Virus record (IMG/VR): IMGVR_UViG_3300023273_000426
Coordinates: 1 to 64,000 of that record
Strand: one strand, 5' to 3'
DNA: 64,000 nt
Source: a virus
The translations under genes and the position numbers were made by a program. Below are positions 49,201-60,200 of this stretch, one piece after another. Each line of letters opens with the position of its first letter. The stretch's first letter is position 1. Under the pieces are notes generated by a model. It was not told the origin of the DNA. It searched no databases and was given only the letters and a program-made list of their open reading frames with translations.

Positions 49201-52200
49201 CGCCGTAAGTACTGTTGATAACACTACCTTGCCATACACCTGTTCCTATAGTTCCTAATGTTTGTAAACTACTGTTGACAACTGCGCTGCCGAGTGTTGT
49301 ACTGTTAAGAACACTTGCATCGTTGATGTAATATGCTTTACCACTTGCTAGGTTAAAGTCTTCACTCGAATCCCAACTTGTATTTGCATTATCCCAAGTT
49401 AGTGTTGCGTTAGCACCATCAACTGTAATACCAGCACCGTTTGCTGCTGCACCACTTGCTGCACCACTTGCTACAACAATGTTAAGATCGTCTACAGTTA
49501 GTGTTGTACTGTTAATAGTTGTAGTATCGCCATTAACTGTTAGATCACCTGTAACAACAAGATCGTGTCCAATAGTAGTTGTTCCGCCACCGTCACCACC
49601 TGTACCAATATTAACTGTTGTTGCTGCTGCGCCTACATTCAATGTTGTTGGTGTTGCAAATGCATTAAATGTTGTTTCAGTAGAATCTAAGTCTCCACCA
49701 TTAATATCAACATCGTGTGCAAAGGTGGTTTTACCTGTAGCTGCACCTACATTGATTGCTGTTGCATCGCCGCCCATGTTAATAGTTGTAGCAGTATCAT
49801 TTAGTAGAGCAACAGTTGTTTCACTTGTGCTTAATGTAGCGTCAACTTCAACTTCACCAGTGAATGTTGCTTTACCACTTGTATCAATAGTTAAACGAGT
49901 TTGAACTGTGTGTTCAATGTCACTTGATGTTGAAACTTCACCAGTTTTAATGATTACATCGCCGCCGGTTGCATTACCTGTTCCGGAACCGCCTTCAATA
50001 GTAATGGCTCCGCCTGCAACATTGTTTCCAATACCGCTTGTACCTTTGATTGTAGAACTAGTTGGTGTTTCACTTGCTTCGGCATTGCCAAATACAACAG
50101 TACTATTTCTAATAATCATGTTATTACCAATGTTTATTGTACCTTGTACAACGTCCAATGGATCAGATGTAACATTTAAATCTGTTCTAATAGTAAACGA
50201 AGTTGCGTTTTCAGTTGCACCAATAACTGGCCAACTACCATCTAAGTTTGTTACTGCACTACTTGCAATATTAATAGTATCGCCAACTAGTACACCTAAT
50301 GTTTTAGGAGTATAAGTAAATGATAGTGTAGTTGAGTTTGTAATAGTACCTGTTGTTTCTGTACTTAAATATATGTACTCATCAGTAACACCACTAACTG
50401 TTGTGTTTGATGGAATACTGCCACTACCAGTAACCAACATACCTGCTAAGATAGTTGATGTATCACTCATCGGAACTTCTTTTTCGCCGTTGGCTGTAAC
50501 TCCATTTGTATTTACAGTAACACTTCCAAGGTTAACTACTACATCCTGTGAAATAGTTGCTTCATAACCGTCAACAAATGTTAACAAGTTACGTGTTGAA
50601 GTTGCATTACCTATTTTAATATTAGTAGCAGCGCCGCCTATTTCTAAGCTAGTAACGTTTGCATTGTAAACACTACCACTACCAATACTCGATGAGTTAA
50701 GCGAAGCGTTACCAACGTCAAGTCCTTCTGATAGATCAAGTGCTGTACCCCATTCCGGTGTTACACCATTTGATTTTAAGAAACTGTTGTTTCTACCAAT
50801 GTTGAGCGTGTTTAAACTACCTGTGGTTTGTGCATATATCATGTCGCCAATTGCGTATGTGCTAATGTTTGTACCACCTCTTGCAACTGGAACAAGACTT
50901 GTTAAGTTAGCAGGATTTAGGAAATATGCACTATCAAGTCCATCTAGCGTACCTGCATCAACTACACCGTCTTTGATAAACACCTGTCCGCTGCCATCAC
51001 TAGGAACGTCAAACTGCGTTTGTAAAAATCTACTAACACCTAATGTAGAAAAGGTACCCAGAGGATCAAGGTCTACGTTAGCAATACCAATCTGTACCGG
51101 ATCGCCGTAGAACTCGCCGCCGACGCTACTACCTGTTAGTGTAATAGGGTTATCTGTTGTGTTTTGTTTTTTAAGTGTTTGTACAACATTTTTATAAGAA
51201 CTATCACCAAACAATGCTGTTTCACTGTTTGGCACACCACTTGCGCCAAGTCTACTTGGACTAATAGTACCTGAAATAATATTTTCAGCATCAATGTTTG
51301 TAACAGCAAGTGTGTTCCAGTTAGCAAGTAATCTACTAGAAGTATTAATAACTGCATTAACTTGTACGTTGTTTTTAATAACGTTTGCACTACCTACACC
51401 AATACCGTCGATAAGTTTTGGGTTAGTTACTAGATCGTTGATACTACTCAATGCGTCACTACGTAATGCATGAAGTGTAAAGCTGTTGAGTGTTACAGAT
51501 CCTATAAAGAATCTACTTCCTGATGTTACTGCTTCTGCATTAACACTAAACAGTTCATTCGACGAACTACCATCTGATAGTGATTCAAATCTAACAGCAT
51601 TACCAGTTGAAAACCCGTGTGCTTGTACTATAATACTATTATCAATTATATTAACTGTTCTTCTTGTGAGTGTGTGGGCATTGTTAGCAGGAGTGCTTGT
51701 AAAATCAATTTGATTTATTAATGCAAATCCTGAATATAATTCAAATGTATCTGCGTCAATCTTTTTAGCGTAATAAACCAATCCGTTTACTAGGCCTCCA
51801 ATTGCAACATTACCATTGGTATTATAGGTTACAGGGTCGCCGTTTTCAAATCCATGATTTGTTACAATAATACGAGAATCGGTATAGTTGACAGATCCGC
51901 CACTACCGCTAACACCAGCTAGGAAGTTGTTTTCAATAAAGTCGTCTAAGTTGATTATTTTACCGTTTTGTGTTGCAGTGTTGTCTTCAACAAAGTCAAT
52001 ACTCGATGAACTAGCAACGTAAAGCTCGCCACCTAATATATTAACATATGCACGTTTTTCAAAACTTGTAACTTCAATTTCAAAACCACTACCTGTTCCG
52101 CCAATGCTTGATGCAGCAACACTAAGTAGATCGCCGGTATCATAACCAGTACCGCCAGTTTTAATATCAACGTCAGTAACCTGTCCTGCTGTTACAGTAA

Positions 52201-55200
52201 TGTCTGCTGTTGCGCCTGAGCCCGATCCTGAGTTGTTTGTAAATGCTACGTCTGAATATACTTTTGTTCCGTTGGTTGGAGTATACAAACTGCCGCCTGT
52301 AATAGAACCGTTATCTACACCTGTTAGTATACCATAGCGTACTTCTGTTACAGCACCCTGAGCGTTTCCGTCAGCTGATGTAACAATAGTACGTGCAGTA
52401 CCTGCTATTGTTTTTGAAGCTTCATTATCGCCAGTGTTGGCAATAGTAAATGATGTTGCTGTTGGTGTGCTTAACACAAGTGTATTTTCATCGTATGTTG
52501 TATCATCTGGAACTAAAACTTGTACATTGTTATCAACTTGTAAGTTGTGAGCACCGCTTGTTGTGATTGTAGCAATGTTGCTTGTACGTTCAACATCTGT
52601 AATAACTGCACTAGTAAATGTATAGTCGACGTCTGGATCAAGAACCAAATACTGACTGCTGTTTGAACTACGTAAGAAGAAGTTGTCAACAATCTCTGAC
52701 ACTGCACCTTTTGCAGTTGGGCGTACTCCAGAATCAACTCCATTAACAAACAAGTTTGGTGCTGTTCCACTTACATCCCAAGGATCGCCTGTACTATCAT
52801 CTTCAGTGTTCCACGCTCCTGGAACACTAGCAATAAGTATGTTTCCGCTCGATGCATAAGAACCTTTTGCATATGCAATAGCGTCGGCAATGCCGGGTTG
52901 TGTAATCACATCACCGTTAGTAACATTTGTAATATTTCCACTAAGTGTAAGTTCAACTTGCTCGTAGTTTTCTGTAGCAATGTCACCAGCTTTTAGATCT
53001 ATTGCCGGAATATCATCAACTTGTTCTAGTCTTGATAGGTAGCCTTGTGTGTTTGTGTTGGTAAACTGACGTGTTGCCGGAATCAAATCTCCGTTTAACT
53101 GACCGTTGGTATTAAGCTGAACAATAGCACCCGGAACGGCAGCTGTACTAACTGATTTGTCAACAAATCCGCCTAGTCTGTTGTTAATAAACGAACGTAC
53201 TGCTAACTGTGTGACCATACGTGCATCACTTGGTCCGCCAAGTTCGTCGTCGCCTAAGTTAACACTGGTTGAGATTTCTTCAATAGCAACGTCACTCAAA
53301 CTCAAACGCAAAGCATCGAGCTCGTCCACCTGAACTTTGTTTCTAAATGTAATGTTACCTGTTCTGTTGAACGCTGTAATAAAGTCACCAACTTTAAAGT
53401 CACCAAGTTCGTTTGTACCTGATGAGTAAACACGTCCTGGAAGTTCTTCAAACTGTTCAAACTCACTTCTTGTGTTACCACCGTTTTGTGGAAGTGCGTT
53501 GTAGTCAACACCCGAACCTGCGTATTCCCAAGTATGAGAAGAACTGTTAACAATCGACGGTCTGTGGAACCAAAGTTGTTTCTCAGGCAAGTTAACAGTG
53601 TTTGTTAAACTACTGCTACCGTCAGTAGCAGTAATCGAGAATGTTGCAGTACCTAAACCTAACTTTGTAGCTGCTTCGTTAACACCAATGGTTGAGTTTG
53701 GCGAACTAGCATGGTCTTCTGCAATAATACTTGTTTCGTCGAACTGTACTCTAAGCACACTAGAACCAACTGCAACTTGTTCAATACTTACAACTAGTCT
53801 ACGCTCTCTTGGTTCCCATTTTGTAACAATAGCACTGTTATTATTAACACCAGTTGTACCTGTAATAGTTCTACCAGGCACAAACTCATAACTTTCAGCT
53901 CCTGATTCTAGTATTAGTGTTTGATATGTTGTATGAGAACTTATAATTTCTTCAACAAAGAATTCAATAACGTTTGAGAAGAACTTGTGAGTGTTTGAAC
54001 CTGCTTCAATAAGATTAACATCAAAATCTCCTGATTCGTCAAATGTTAAACTAAATTCGTCATCATTAATGATTTTAATATAATAAGTCTGTTCTGCATC
54101 AAGTCCTTTAATAGGAGGATTGCCATCTGGATCATATATAACTTTTTGACCATTTGAGAATCCGTGATCTACAATTGTAATAACATCTGCTAAAACATTA
54201 ACGGCTGTAGCAGCATCAAATGTAGTTTCAGTTGGTGTAAGTTTGAAGTCGTTTGTAATATCGCCTTCACTGCTCACTTCAGTTGGATCTGGAAGGTCGT
54301 CTGGATCATTAATAATAGTTTTTACAACATCAAACTTTGCACTTGCAAAATCTTGTACGGCTGCACTAACTCCAGTAAGATATGCTAATGTTTCTGTCTT
54401 TGCTTGCTCAATAGCAGCAATAGTTTGTAGTTCTTGACCACTAATACTAATACGCGAACTATCTTGTAAGTTTTGTGTATAATAAGCCAAGCCAGCACTA
54501 CGTGAATATCTGTTGCCTGTATCCCAAACATCGTTGGCTACTGCTTCGACAATAAGTTGTGTGTCTCTATTACATTTTGATTGATTATAATCAAAGTTAT
54601 ACCAAATATTTGCTTGTATTTGTTCGTTAATAAACTGAGTAACATTCTGTGCAATATTGATTTGACCTGTGATTCCTAGTTCATTGAAGTCTGCTTGTAG
54701 TGCTGCACCAGTCCAAGTTATATCTGGCTCAACTCTAGTTGGCTCTGTAGCACCATTACTAGTTAAATAAGCAATGATTTCGTCTAGTCTAGCTGCTGCA
54801 TAATCAGCTGCCGCTTCACTACCTGCTGTACCTGATACATCTTGTGTTTCTGTATTTCCTGCGGTTACAACAACTGTTTGTTCTTGTATAACTTGTTTTA
54901 TTATTTCTTTTAGTCTACCATAAGCAGCAATAGTTTCCTCTTGCTGTCCAGCACCGTATTGTGCTACACCGTCGATAAAATATGCTAATGCTGCAACTAA
55001 TGTTTGTAAGTTTCCGCCATATGTTAAATCATAAGATAACGCATCAACAATAAGTCCGGTATCTCTTTCACATTTTGATTCATTATATGCAAACCCTGGT
55101 ACAAACGGTGAGTTTCCTGCGGCTATTTCTGCATTTAACCAAGCAGTAAGTTCGCTTTGTAAAAATGTTTTGTTTGCATTTATTTGTAATACTGCATTTT

Positions 55201-57100
55201 CAAAACCTGCATCACTAGCGTTATCTGTGCCGCCTGTTGGCAATGGACGAGAATATGCGGCTGCAACACTATCGCCGGGCACAGTATTTGCATCGCCGTT
55301 GGTTACAATATCAATAATCTCGTCCCAAAGTACATTAGCTCTACTTGTTGCTGTAGCATCAGTAAGTGCATTTGCAGTAAGTGCTTTAGCTTGTGCAAAT
55401 GCTGCAATGTGTTGATCTTTTTGGGCAGCAAATACATTGCCTGCAAACGATCCGCTAAAATATCTTAGTGCAGCACTAACACTTCTGTGATTACTATTAA
55501 ACAAGAAATCATAACGTACAGCATCAATCAATCTCTGAACATCGCGTCTGCATTTGTCTTCGTTATATGTAAATCCTGCCCATATGCTCGGCGAAGCTGC
55601 TGCAACTTGTGCATTAATCCAAGTTACCACATCATTAGCAATAATATCTTTGTTGAGTTTTAGTAAGTCGTGTGCTGTTTTATAATCTGGATCTCTAAAA
55701 CGTAATACAAATTCTTCAACTGGTGTATCACGATTGATACCAGCAATCGTAATAGTTTGCTTTCCTTCACTTTGACCTGTTGATGTTACAAACGCTCTAT
55801 CAAATTGGAACGCTTTAGGCGAATACCCACTACTTCTCAACGCATACAAACCAAAGTTTGTAGCGGAGTTGGTAATAGAACAGTAGCCGCCACTTTGTGT
55901 ATAAACACCATTTAGTAGGAAGATTTCAAAACAAGACACGATCTGTGCATAAGCATCATTGGTTAGACGCCAAGCAGTACCACCAAACGAGAGAATAGTA
56001 AATGCGTTGGCAACCATCGATTTACCTTGCTCAGGTATTGCACCAACTACTGGATTCTCAGCTTCGATTTGATTAACCGGAACGTTTGGAGATTCAACTT
56101 TTGAACCGTCAATTTTAGCACCGTTCATTCCTAAGAATGAAATAATCGAGGCGTTCTGAATATACGGTGAAGTTGTAATAGTTGGTTTTGTGTTTGGCAA
56201 GTTTGGATAACTTGCACGATCAGGAACATCAGTTGCTGTTGGATCATCAAAGGCAACAGCATAGTCAGCTGTAATAAGTGGAACAAAGTTTGAGTCAACA
56301 CCGTCACGGAATGTAAATTCACCAAAATAACAAGCGTTACGAACACGTAGCATGTCCAAGTTAGCATTCTTAGGACGAATAATACAACCACGCAAACCGT
56401 CACCTTTGATAACTGTGTTGTCTGGAACAATAATAGGATTGTCTTCTGTATAGTCGCCAACAGCAACTTTGATGTTAATACGTTTAAAGTTAACAGTGCC
56501 ATCAGCGTTGTATACTTGTGCGGAGGCTAGTTGACAAGCACGTTTAACTGTTTTAACTGGAGCACTTTGACCGTCATTTGCATCATCGCCTTGTTCTTGA
56601 GATACGTAAATGACATTTCCGCCGAAGATATCAGCGTCATTAAAGAATAAGTTACCAGAAGCATCAACTGACATTAGCTGACCAATAGTACCCGAAGTTG
56701 GAGGCAGGGTTAGTTGATAGCCAGCGTCTAATGTATTTGGTGCTTTAATACTAACACCATCTTCACCAGAAGCAGTAAGTTCTCTAAATGTTAAAACACC
56801 TGCATCTTCAATATCAACATTATCTTTAATATTAAATCCAGCATTTGTAATGGTCATCTTGTCAACATCATTAACTGTCATTGTGATTGCTGCTTCTGTA
56901 CTGTCAGCTAAATCGTCAATTTTAATTTCTGAGTTGCCTTCAAAAATACGTTTAGTAATATCTTGAACTGTATTATCGTCACGTAGTAAATATACTTTAC
57001 CGTCTGCTGTGTTTAATGCTAGTTCGCCGCTTTGAAGTTGTGCTATAGTTGGTTTCTTACCAGCGACCGCACTTCGTTTGTGTCTAATTGTTGTTGCCAT
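46262..57100 (-). CDS. Giant tail-fibre protein with a C-terminal S74 chaperone domain
   Basis: A 3612-residue protein. I chose the ATG at 57100 (MATTIRHKRSAVAGKKP) with AGGAGG upstream, over one 16 codons earlier. The N-terminal domain (LQSGELALNTADGKVYL) is that of many marine phage fibres. Next come a pectate-lyase-like region (IYVSQEQGDDANDGQSAPV, VIKGDGLRGCIIR), three Cys-containing KCxRD repeats, many Ser/Thr/Gly-rich beta repeats (GNGSGLTTLNASNLSSGTV type), and in the last 124 residues the peptidase S74 intramolecular chaperone (SDARLKTNIENIPNAL, VGLLAQEVQAVLPEAV), which trimerises the fibre and cuts itself off. Expected to bind the host surface. Confidence 0.92.
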   Translation of the reverse strand: MATTIRHKRSAVAGKKPTIAQLQSGELALNTADGKVYLLRDDNTVQDITKRIFEGNSEIKIDDLADSTEAAITMTVNDVDKMTITNAGFNIKDNVDIEDAGVLTFRELTASGEDGVSIKAPNTLDAGYQLTLPPTSGTIGQLMSVDASGNLFFNDADIFGGNVIYVSQEQGDDANDGQSAPVKTVKRACQLASAQVYNADGTVNFKRINIKVAVGDYTEDNPIIVPDNTVIKGDGLRGCIIRPKNANLDMLRVRNACYFGEFTFRDGVDSNFVPLITADYAVAFDDPTATDVPDRASYPNLPNTKPTITTSPYIQNASIISFLGMNGAKIDGSKVESPNVPVNQIEAENPVVGAIPEQGKSMVANAFTILSFGGTAWRLTNDAYAQIVSCFEIFLLNGVYTQSGGYCSITNSATNFGLYALRSSGYSPKAFQFDRAFVTSTGQSEGKQTITIAGINRDTPVEEFVLRFRDPDYKTAHDLLKLNKDIIANDVVTWINAQVAAASPSIWAGFTYNEDKCRRDVQRLIDAVRYDFLFNSNHRSVSAALRYFSGSFAGNVFAAQKDQHIAAFAQAKALTANALTDATATSRANVLWDEIIDIVTNGDANTVPGDSVAAAYSRPLPTGGTDNASDAGFENAVLQINANKTFLQSELTAWLNAEIAAGNSPFVPGFAYNESKCERDTGLIVDALSYDLTYGGNLQTLVAALAYFIDGVAQYGAGQQEETIAAYGRLKEIIKQVIQEQTVVVTAGNTETQDVSGTAGSEAAADYAAARLDEIIAYLTSNGATEPTRVEPDITWTGAALQADFNELGITGQINIAQNVTQFINEQIQANIWYNFDYNQSKCNRDTQLIVEAVANDVWDTGNRYSRSAGLAYYTQNLQDSSRISISGQELQTIAAIEQAKTETLAYLTGVSAAVQDFASAKFDVVKTIINDPDDLPDPTEVSSEGDITNDFKLTPTETTFDAATAVNVLADVITIVDHGFSNGQKVIYDPDGNPPIKGLDAEQTYYIKIINDDEFSLTFDESGDFDVNLIEAGSNTHKFFSNVIEFFVEEIISSHTTYQTLILESGAESYEFVPGRTITGTTGVNNNSAIVTKWEPRERRLVVSIEQVAVGSSVLRVQFDETSIIAEDHASSPNSTIGVNEAATKLGLGTATFSITATDGSSSLTNTVNLPEKQLWFHRPSIVNSSSHTWEYAGSGVDYNALPQNGGNTRSEFEQFEELPGRVYSSGTNELGDFKVGDFITAFNRTGNITFRNKVQVDELDALRLSLSDVAIEEISTSVNLGDDELGGPSDARMVTQLAVRSFINNRLGGFVDKSVSTAAVPGAIVQLNTNGQLNGDLIPATRQFTNTNTQGYLSRLEQVDDIPAIDLKAGDIATENYEQVELTLSGNITNVTNGDVITQPGIADAIAYAKGSYASSGNILIASVPGAWNTEDDSTGDPWDVSGTAPNLFVNGVDSGVRPTAKGAVSEIVDNFFLRSSNSSQYLVLDPDVDYTFTSAVITDVERTSNIATITTSGAHNLQVDNNVQVLVPDDTTYDENTLVLSTPTATSFTIANTGDNEASKTIAGTARTIVTSADGNAQGAVTEVRYGILTGVDNGSITGGSLYTPTNGTKVYSDVAFTNNSGSGSGATADITVTAGQVTDVDIKTGGTGYDTGDLLSVAASSIGGTGSGFEIEVTSFEKRAYVNILGGELYVASSSSIDFVEDNTATQNGKIINLDDFIENNFLAGVSGSGGSVNYTDSRIIVTNHGFENGDPVTYNTNGNVAIGGLVNGLVYYAKKIDADTFELYSGFALINQIDFTSTPANNAHTLTRRTVNIIDNSIIVQAHGFSTGNAVRFESLSDGSSSNELFSVNAEAVTSGSRFFIGSVTLNSFTLHALRSDALSSINDLVTNPKLIDGIGVGSANVIKNNVQVNAVINTSSRLLANWNTLAVTNIDAENIISGTISPSRLGASGVPNSETALFGDSSYKNVVQTLKKQNTTDNPITLTGSSVGGEFYGDPVQIGIANVDLDPLGTFSTLGVSRFLQTQFDVPSDGSGQVFIKDGVVDAGTLDGLDSAYFLNPANLTSLVPVARGGTNISTYAIGDMIYAQTTGSLNTLNIGRNNSFLKSNGVTPEWGTALDLSEGLDVGNASLNSSSIGSGSVYNANVTSLEIGGAATNIKIGNATSTRNLLTFVDGYEATISQDVVVNLGSVTVNTNGVTANGEKEVPMSDTSTILAGMLVTGSGSIPSNTTVSGVTDEYIYLSTETTGTITNSTTLSFTYTPKTLGVLVGDTINIASSAVTNLDGSWPVIGATENATSFTIRTDLNVTSDPLDVVQGTINIGNNMIIRNSTVVFGNAEASETPTSSTIKGTSGIGNNVAGGAITIEGGSGTGNATGGDVIIKTGEVSTSSDIEHTVQTRLTIDTSGKATFTGEVEVDATLSTSETTVALLNDTATTINMGGDATAINVGAATGKTTFAHDVDINGGDLDSTETTFNAFATPTTLNVGAAATTVNIGTGGDGGGTTTIGHDLVVTGDLTVNGDTTTINSTTLTVDDLNIVVASGAASGAAANGAGITVDGANATLTWDNANTSWDSSEDFNLASGKAYYINDASVLNSTTLGSAVVNSSLQTLGTIGTGVWQGSVINSTYGGTGVNNGGSTITIGGNFTHTGAHTLGLTTTGNTSVTLPTSGTLAITGNPLSQFAATTSAQLRGVLSDETGSGAATFATSPSFTTGINAASATMALFDTTATSINMGGDATSVEIGAATGTTTIHNNLDVDLDVNVDGGDITTNAATFNLINATATTLNVGGAATTVTAGATSGNFNIRNTNVNLSGNLFVNGTTLDTDETGTFNLLKDNATTLAFAQAATEIVVGETKAAADLAGALGEMVVRMDLRTNTDMYIDGDLFVSAINNTPIGNITPSSGAFTTLASNNLVTFTDGTNATGATFAGGSAAVKITGGLYVNKDIRADNFIGDMSAAFLTSGTIPDARIAVSGVTQHQLSITGVGILNAGSITNGFGNINIGGIFSGNGSGLTTLNASNLSSGTVADARIAASSITQHQAQITGTGALNSGSITSGFGNINIGTSTFTGNGSGLTTLNASNLSSGTVSGSRLGGNQSMAGVKTFTNTSGATNTTTGAVRVGGGLGVVGAIYAGSLNTASGGGIQNLSASNLATGTVPNARVTGTYSNLTGTGALGAGEITTTFGNINIGTSTFTGNGSGLTNVNADTLDGIDSANFLRSNVADTMGGLLTMSHAGDEMIRLQDTSATGNPYISWYQSTTRRAYMQYRDSDDSIYIKNEGANTALEIDGGTSGLIFQNGSTDYTVWHSGNDGAGSGLDADLLDGLTSGAFIRSNANDSFSGTLSGAGTINITGNITANAFTGNGAGLTGISADNANTLDGIDSTGFLRTNGAHQSTATQVFSNSGTAFRGTQGTMGDNDQWRFGGAATGSNAGYLEIATGDDGTEPHYHRQYTGVFTSLTRTATILNGSGNTLFPGEVTAYSSDARLKTNIENIPNALNKVKELNGVLYNWTDEGHKWGLDVDTEKREVGLLAQEVQAVLPEAVAPAPFDLDDEGNSKSGEDYLTVKYERIAPVLIEAIKEQQAQIDTQAAEIAELRAMVEKLLDK
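54540..55600 (-). repeat. Three KCxRD repeats in the first giant fibre
   Basis: Three copies of a segment with the pattern YNE.KC.RD followed by DA..YD and a G/N loop: KCRRDVQRLIDAVRYD near 55555, KCERDTGLIVDALSYD near 55080 and KCNRDTQLIVEAVAND near 54585. Spacing is about 475-500 nt. They are homologous to nine copies in the next gene. Confidence 0.85.
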
Positions 57101-57176
57101 TTGCAACTGCCTCCTATTTAGGTACGGGTCAGGTCCAAAGACGCCCATTGTAAAACGATAGAAATCGCTACTAACT

Positions 57177-57184
57177 TATTTATC
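57177..57184 (-). promoter_or_regulatory. T4-like late promoter box (GATAAATA) for the giant fibre
   Basis: GATAAATAAG on the minus strand after the terminator of the upstream fibre gene, about 76 nt before the ATG at 57100. A second look-alike (CCTAAATA, 57115-57122) overlaps the ribosome-binding site and is less likely. Confidence 0.65.
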
Positions 57185-57212
57185 AAGTTTAAAAAATGGT
57201 TACTGTATTCGT

Positions 57213-57238
57213 AAAAAAAGGGCCATTTAAGGCCCTTT
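57213..57238 (-). terminator. Terminator after the second giant fibre gene
   Basis: An 8-bp stem AAAGGGCC / GGCCCTTT with a 6-nt loop and seven T in a row on the minus strand, about 30 nt after the stop of the gene ending at 57268. Confidence 0.92.
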
Positions 57239-57267
57239 AGTTTTAGTTTTTATTGTTTTCAGTAAAC

Positions 57268-60200
57268 TTAGAATGCGCCACCATCTATAGTATCTGTCCA
57301 AACTGGTGTATTATCGCCGCTGCCGACTACTGTTAGTACTTGGAACGATTCGCTAGTATCACTTGTGCCTGCTGCATCAGTTACTTGAACATCTGTATCT
57401 GCATTACCATAAAGTATACCATCTGTGGTAAATGTGCTTACACCTGTACCACCATGTGCAACTGCTAGATCATTAGTTAAACTTACTGTTCCAGTTACAT
57501 GGAAGTCATGATTTACAGTTAATGTACCTGTAGCATCACCAATACTAATAGTTGTTGCTGCGCCACCAAAGTTGATAGTTGTAGCAGTATCATTTAACAA
57601 GTTAAATGTTGTTTGATTTGTGCTCAACACATCGTTGTTGATTGCTAAGTCTGTTGTAAAGGTTGATATATCTTCACTTAAACGTAGTTTCTCAACACCA
57701 GATGTTCCACCGATCATAGTGCTAAACACCATATCAAAGTCTTCTTGCAGTCCGGTGATATCTTGTGCTATAACATCAATCTGACCTGATGTTTCAAAAT
57801 TATCATTTGCTGTTTCAAGTTCAAACTTAATACCTGTACCACTTCCTGCTACCGGAGTACCACTTATACTATGATGTGCAAAAGTCATAGGATACACAAT
57901 ATCATCTGCTGCACTATCTGGTGCATTAGTTATAAGTTTTAATCCATCTTGTGCAAGTAATGTGTTTGCTCTAATATCAACAGTATCTGTTGCTAAGTTA
58001 GTAAGTTGTAATACACCACTGTTGTTGCCACCGATGTACTTTTGTACATGTAGTTCTTCACCTATACCAACACCACCTGCAACAACAACTGCACCACTTT
58101 GATAAGTCTGACTTGGCGTTGTGTTGTTGAACGTTGTTATTACACTACTATCAATGTTAAAGTATGAGTTTCCAATAATAGCACGTTGTGATCCATTTGT
58201 AAAGAACTCAAGTTCATCGTTGTTAGCACCTGGTGATGTTTCGGGACGTATAAATGTATTTTGATCTACATCTTTAACACCGCCTAGTGAGCCCCAAGCA
58301 ACGCCGTCGTATCCTTCAAATACTAACGTATCAGTGTTGAATCGTACTTGTCCTGTTGCTTCTACTGGACGAGCTGCTGTATCACCAACTGGTAGCTGTA
58401 AACTTGTAACACTGTCAATAATAACTATTTCATTATTGATAGTAAGTGTTCCAGATATTGCACCTATGTTAATATTTGTAGCTGCACCAAATGCATCAAT
58501 GCGTGTAGCATTAGTGTTGAGTACATTAAAAGTACCAGTTTCGTCTGTAATAATGTTAGTACCATTAACTTGTATGTCTCTATCTGCTATAATATCTCTA
58601 TCAGCAGTAATATCAACACCAGCGTGTATGTTTCTCTGTGCGCTTAGGCCGCCTGTGATTTGTACTGCGCCAGTAACATTATCTGTAGCATCATCGTTGT
58701 TTAGTATAATGATATTTGGAGTTGTTCCAAACTCAACTACTTCCGATCCGTCAGTTGTATCTATTACAATATAGTCACTAACATTTTCGTGTATTCTCAA
58801 TACATTGGTATTGTTGTCTGGTAAGTCAATATCAGTTGCGCCGTTGATGTCAATAGTATCAACTGCTCTATCACTACCTAATACAACACTGCCGTCTGCT
58901 GTAAAATCAATGCCAACATTTAAACTTTTAGCAATGCCGACGCCGCCGTCAATAACAACCGAGCCTGTAGTTGTGCTAGTTGATTCTGTTGTATTTTCAA
59001 CAAGCAATCCTGGGCGTATACCAAATGTAATAAGTTCTTCGTCTGTACGTGTGTTAATACTAATAAAGTCTAACGAACCTTCTGTACTAATACTATATGC
59101 TTGTAAACTTTCATCTGGAATATTTAAACTAACATCACCTGTGAATACAATATCACCGTTAACTGTTAAACTACCTTGCACAAGCAAGTCAGGATTAACT
59201 GTAAATGTACCTTCTGCTGCACCCATAATAATCGAAGTAGCATCACCAAATGCATTAATAGTTGTAGCACTTGTGTTCAACAAGTTAAATGCACCTGCTG
59301 TATCTGTGCTAATCACATCACCGTTAACATCAAAGTCACCGTTGAGTGTAATATCTCCTTCTACAGTTCCGCCTGTTAGTTTGTTTAAATATCTGTTTTC
59401 AACGTATGTACTAACAGCTTTCTGTGTAGGTGCAGTATTAAAGTCTTGTGTACCAATACTTGAAATTAAGTTTGCATTGTCACTAACTTCTTTAAGTTCT
59501 ACACCAACCGGAATGCCGTCTCTAATAAACGGTCCAACACTAGTTAGACCTTTTAGATCAATTTCGTTAGCATTAAGTGTAATACTACCTGTAAGTGCGT
59601 TAACACCAAAGAAGTTACCAACTCTAAAGTTACCAATTTGGTCAACTGTACCACCTGCAAATACTTTACCATTGCTTGTTTCGATAATCTCTTGTTCAGG
59701 AACTGCTGTGCCGCCAAAGAACGGAAGTGCATTATATGTAACACCGGCGCCAACATATTCAAACGCATGTCCTGAAGTACTAATAGTTGAAACATTATAC
59801 AAGTATGCTTGCTGTGTTGTTTCGACACTTATGATACCCGGGAATACTTTAATAGATGCACTACCACCGTATGTTGCATTTAGATCGTTGATTGCAGTTT
59901 CAACAATAGTTTCTGTTGCTCCAACAATAACATTTCTTTCGGTATTGTATATACTACTACCAAGTTCGTGATTATGTCCTACTTCGTGCCAGCCTGTGGT
60001 ATAACCTTGTATTATAGATAAGGCAACTCTATCAACTAATAGTTCAATGCTTTGTCCTATTGTAGTATCGGCATCTGGAATAGTTGTAATCTGTGTTGCT
60101 GCGTTTCCAAAACTTTTAGTAACAACTTCGTTGTTTGCAACTTGACGCATTAGATCGCCTAGTTTATAATAACTATATGCACTAACTAGTGTTTGATCAA

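Noticed and set aside
57115-57122. CCTAAATA as a late promoter for the giant fibre
   Set aside because: A start 6 nt downstream would remove the AGGAGG ribosome-binding site; the GATAAATA at 57177 is better placed.
58805-59971. A 388-codon open frame on the plus strand
   Set aside because: It lies fully opposite the Ser/Thr-rich fibre coding sequence, whose repeats produce long antisense frames; it has no domain and the true strand has clear motifs.
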